Assembly (NCBI GenBank): GCA_963730735.1
Contig: CAVSSX010000008.1
Coordinates: 62,001 to 126,000, forward strand
DNA: 64,000 nucleotides
Direction: 5' to 3'
Source of the DNA: CAVSSX01 sp963730735
Lineage (GTDB): Bacteria > Actinomycetota > Acidimicrobiia > Acidimicrobiales > RAAP-2
The notes beneath the pieces are model-generated. The model did no database searches. It was given only the letters and a program-made list of their open reading frames with translations, and was not told where the DNA came from. Shown here in pieces: positions 63,593 through 64,000 of the stretch. The translations under genes were made by a program, and so were the position numbers. Within the stretch, counting starts at the first letter, position 1. Each line of letters opens with the position of its first letter.

Positions 63593-64000
63593 GTGAACGA
63601 GTTGTTGCTGCACGACATGGTCCGCACGTCGGCCGGCCGGAAGCCGTACCGGACGGCGGTGAGCTACCGGGGCCAGTCGCGCACCTACGGCGAGCTCCTG
63701 GAGCGCATCGAGCACCTCGCCGCGGTGCTGTCGGCCCGGGGCATCCGTCACGGCGACCGGGTGGTGTGGTGGGCCGACACCCACCTCGACGCCGGCACGC
63801 TCTACTACGCCCTGGCCACCTTGGGGGCGGTCTTCGTGCCGCTCAACCCGCGGTTCAGCGCCGACGAGTTCCGGGCGGTCGCCGACATCGCCGACCCGGC
63901 GCTGATCGTCACCGACGAGGGCCACACCGGGGACGTCACCCTGGAGGAGCTGCTGGCCCTCCCGACCCCGAGCACGGTCGAGCTGCCCGAGGTCCACGAG
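63593..64000 (+). CDS. AMP-forming acyl-CoA synthetase (3' end outside window)
   Basis: Only the first 136 residues are present. A GTG at 63593 with GAGGGGGG upstream starts NELLLHDMVRTSAGRKPYRT, followed by GQSRTYGELLERIEHLAAVL, ARGIRHGDRVVWWADTHLDA and GAVFVPLNPRFSADEFRAVA. This is the standard N-terminal subdomain of acyl-CoA synthetases. The P-loop and catalytic motifs are beyond the right edge. It may work with the 2-oxoacid oxidoreductase upstream, but this is a guess. Confidence 0.8.
   Translation, partial: MNELLLHDMVRTSAGRKPYRTAVSYRGQSRTYGELLERIEHLAAVLSARGIRHGDRVVWWADTHLDAGTLYYALATLGAVFVPLNPRFSADEFRAVADIADPALIVTDEGHTGDVTLEELLALPTPSTVELPEVHE

Overview
The window is 64 kb of very GC-rich, densely coding DNA from an actinobacterial chromosome. 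A Pup-proteasome locus (arc, dop, pup, prcB, prcA, pafA), coenzyme F420 synthesis (FbiC) with likely F420-using enzymes (PPOX and LLM folds), a small acidic zinc-ribbon protein of the DUF4193 type and a double-domain ThyX all fit Actinobacteriota. Acidimicrobiia-like bacteria are my best guess, but this rests on gene content only. I see no tRNA or rRNA gene, insertion sequence, prophage or CRISPR array.

Layout. 1-4.4 kb: an acyl/aromatic catabolism group (thioesterase, amidohydrolase, acyl-CoA synthetase, bicupin). 4.4-7.0 kb: pyrophosphatase, Pho84-type phosphate transporter and universal stress protein, with an array of 11-bp repeats resembling a PHO box. 7.2-12.3 kb: HtrA protease, an arginine/glycine-rich protein interrupted by one frameshift, a GNAT acetyltransferase and two coupled, extremely acidic proteins. 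12.7-27.6 kb, almost all on the minus strand: small membrane proteins, TrmI, ARC ATPase, Dop, Pup, PrcB, PrcA, PafA, signal peptidase I, TatB, TatC, a HelY-like helicase and a double ThyX. A ferredoxin gene points the other way between trmI and arc. 27.8-37.7 kb on the plus strand: transketolase, transaldolase, 6-phosphogluconate dehydrogenase, glucose-6-phosphate dehydrogenase, 6-phosphogluconolactonase, FbiC and a LOG-family protein; the last five genes of this run overlap by 4 bp each. 37.7-47.7 kb: acyl-CoA ligase, orphan adenine DNA methyltransferase, NlpC/P60 hydrolase, VOC, PhyH and PPOX proteins, CBS protein and Pgi. 46.2-52.4 kb: glutamate synthase (GltD, GltB). 52.6-57.7 kb: ThiO, ThiS, a patatin-like protein, a CorA-like transporter, a small protein and a primary-type sigma factor. 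58.0-64 kb: PAS histidine kinase, LLM oxidoreductase, a four-subunit 2-oxoacid:ferredoxin oxidoreductase and the start of another acyl-CoA synthetase.

Three things stand out. (1) Many genes begin 6-9 nt after a TAnnnT hexamer with no Shine-Dalgarno sequence, which suggests frequent leaderless transcription; I used this to choose several starts. (2) Thirteen single-base indels break otherwise conserved genes. Nine of them fall within 1.5 kb of the oxidoreductase operon, which looks like sequence error rather than decay. (3) Arrays of 11-bp direct repeats lie upstream of the phosphate transporter and of tatB, in the style of OmpR/PhoP-family binding sites.
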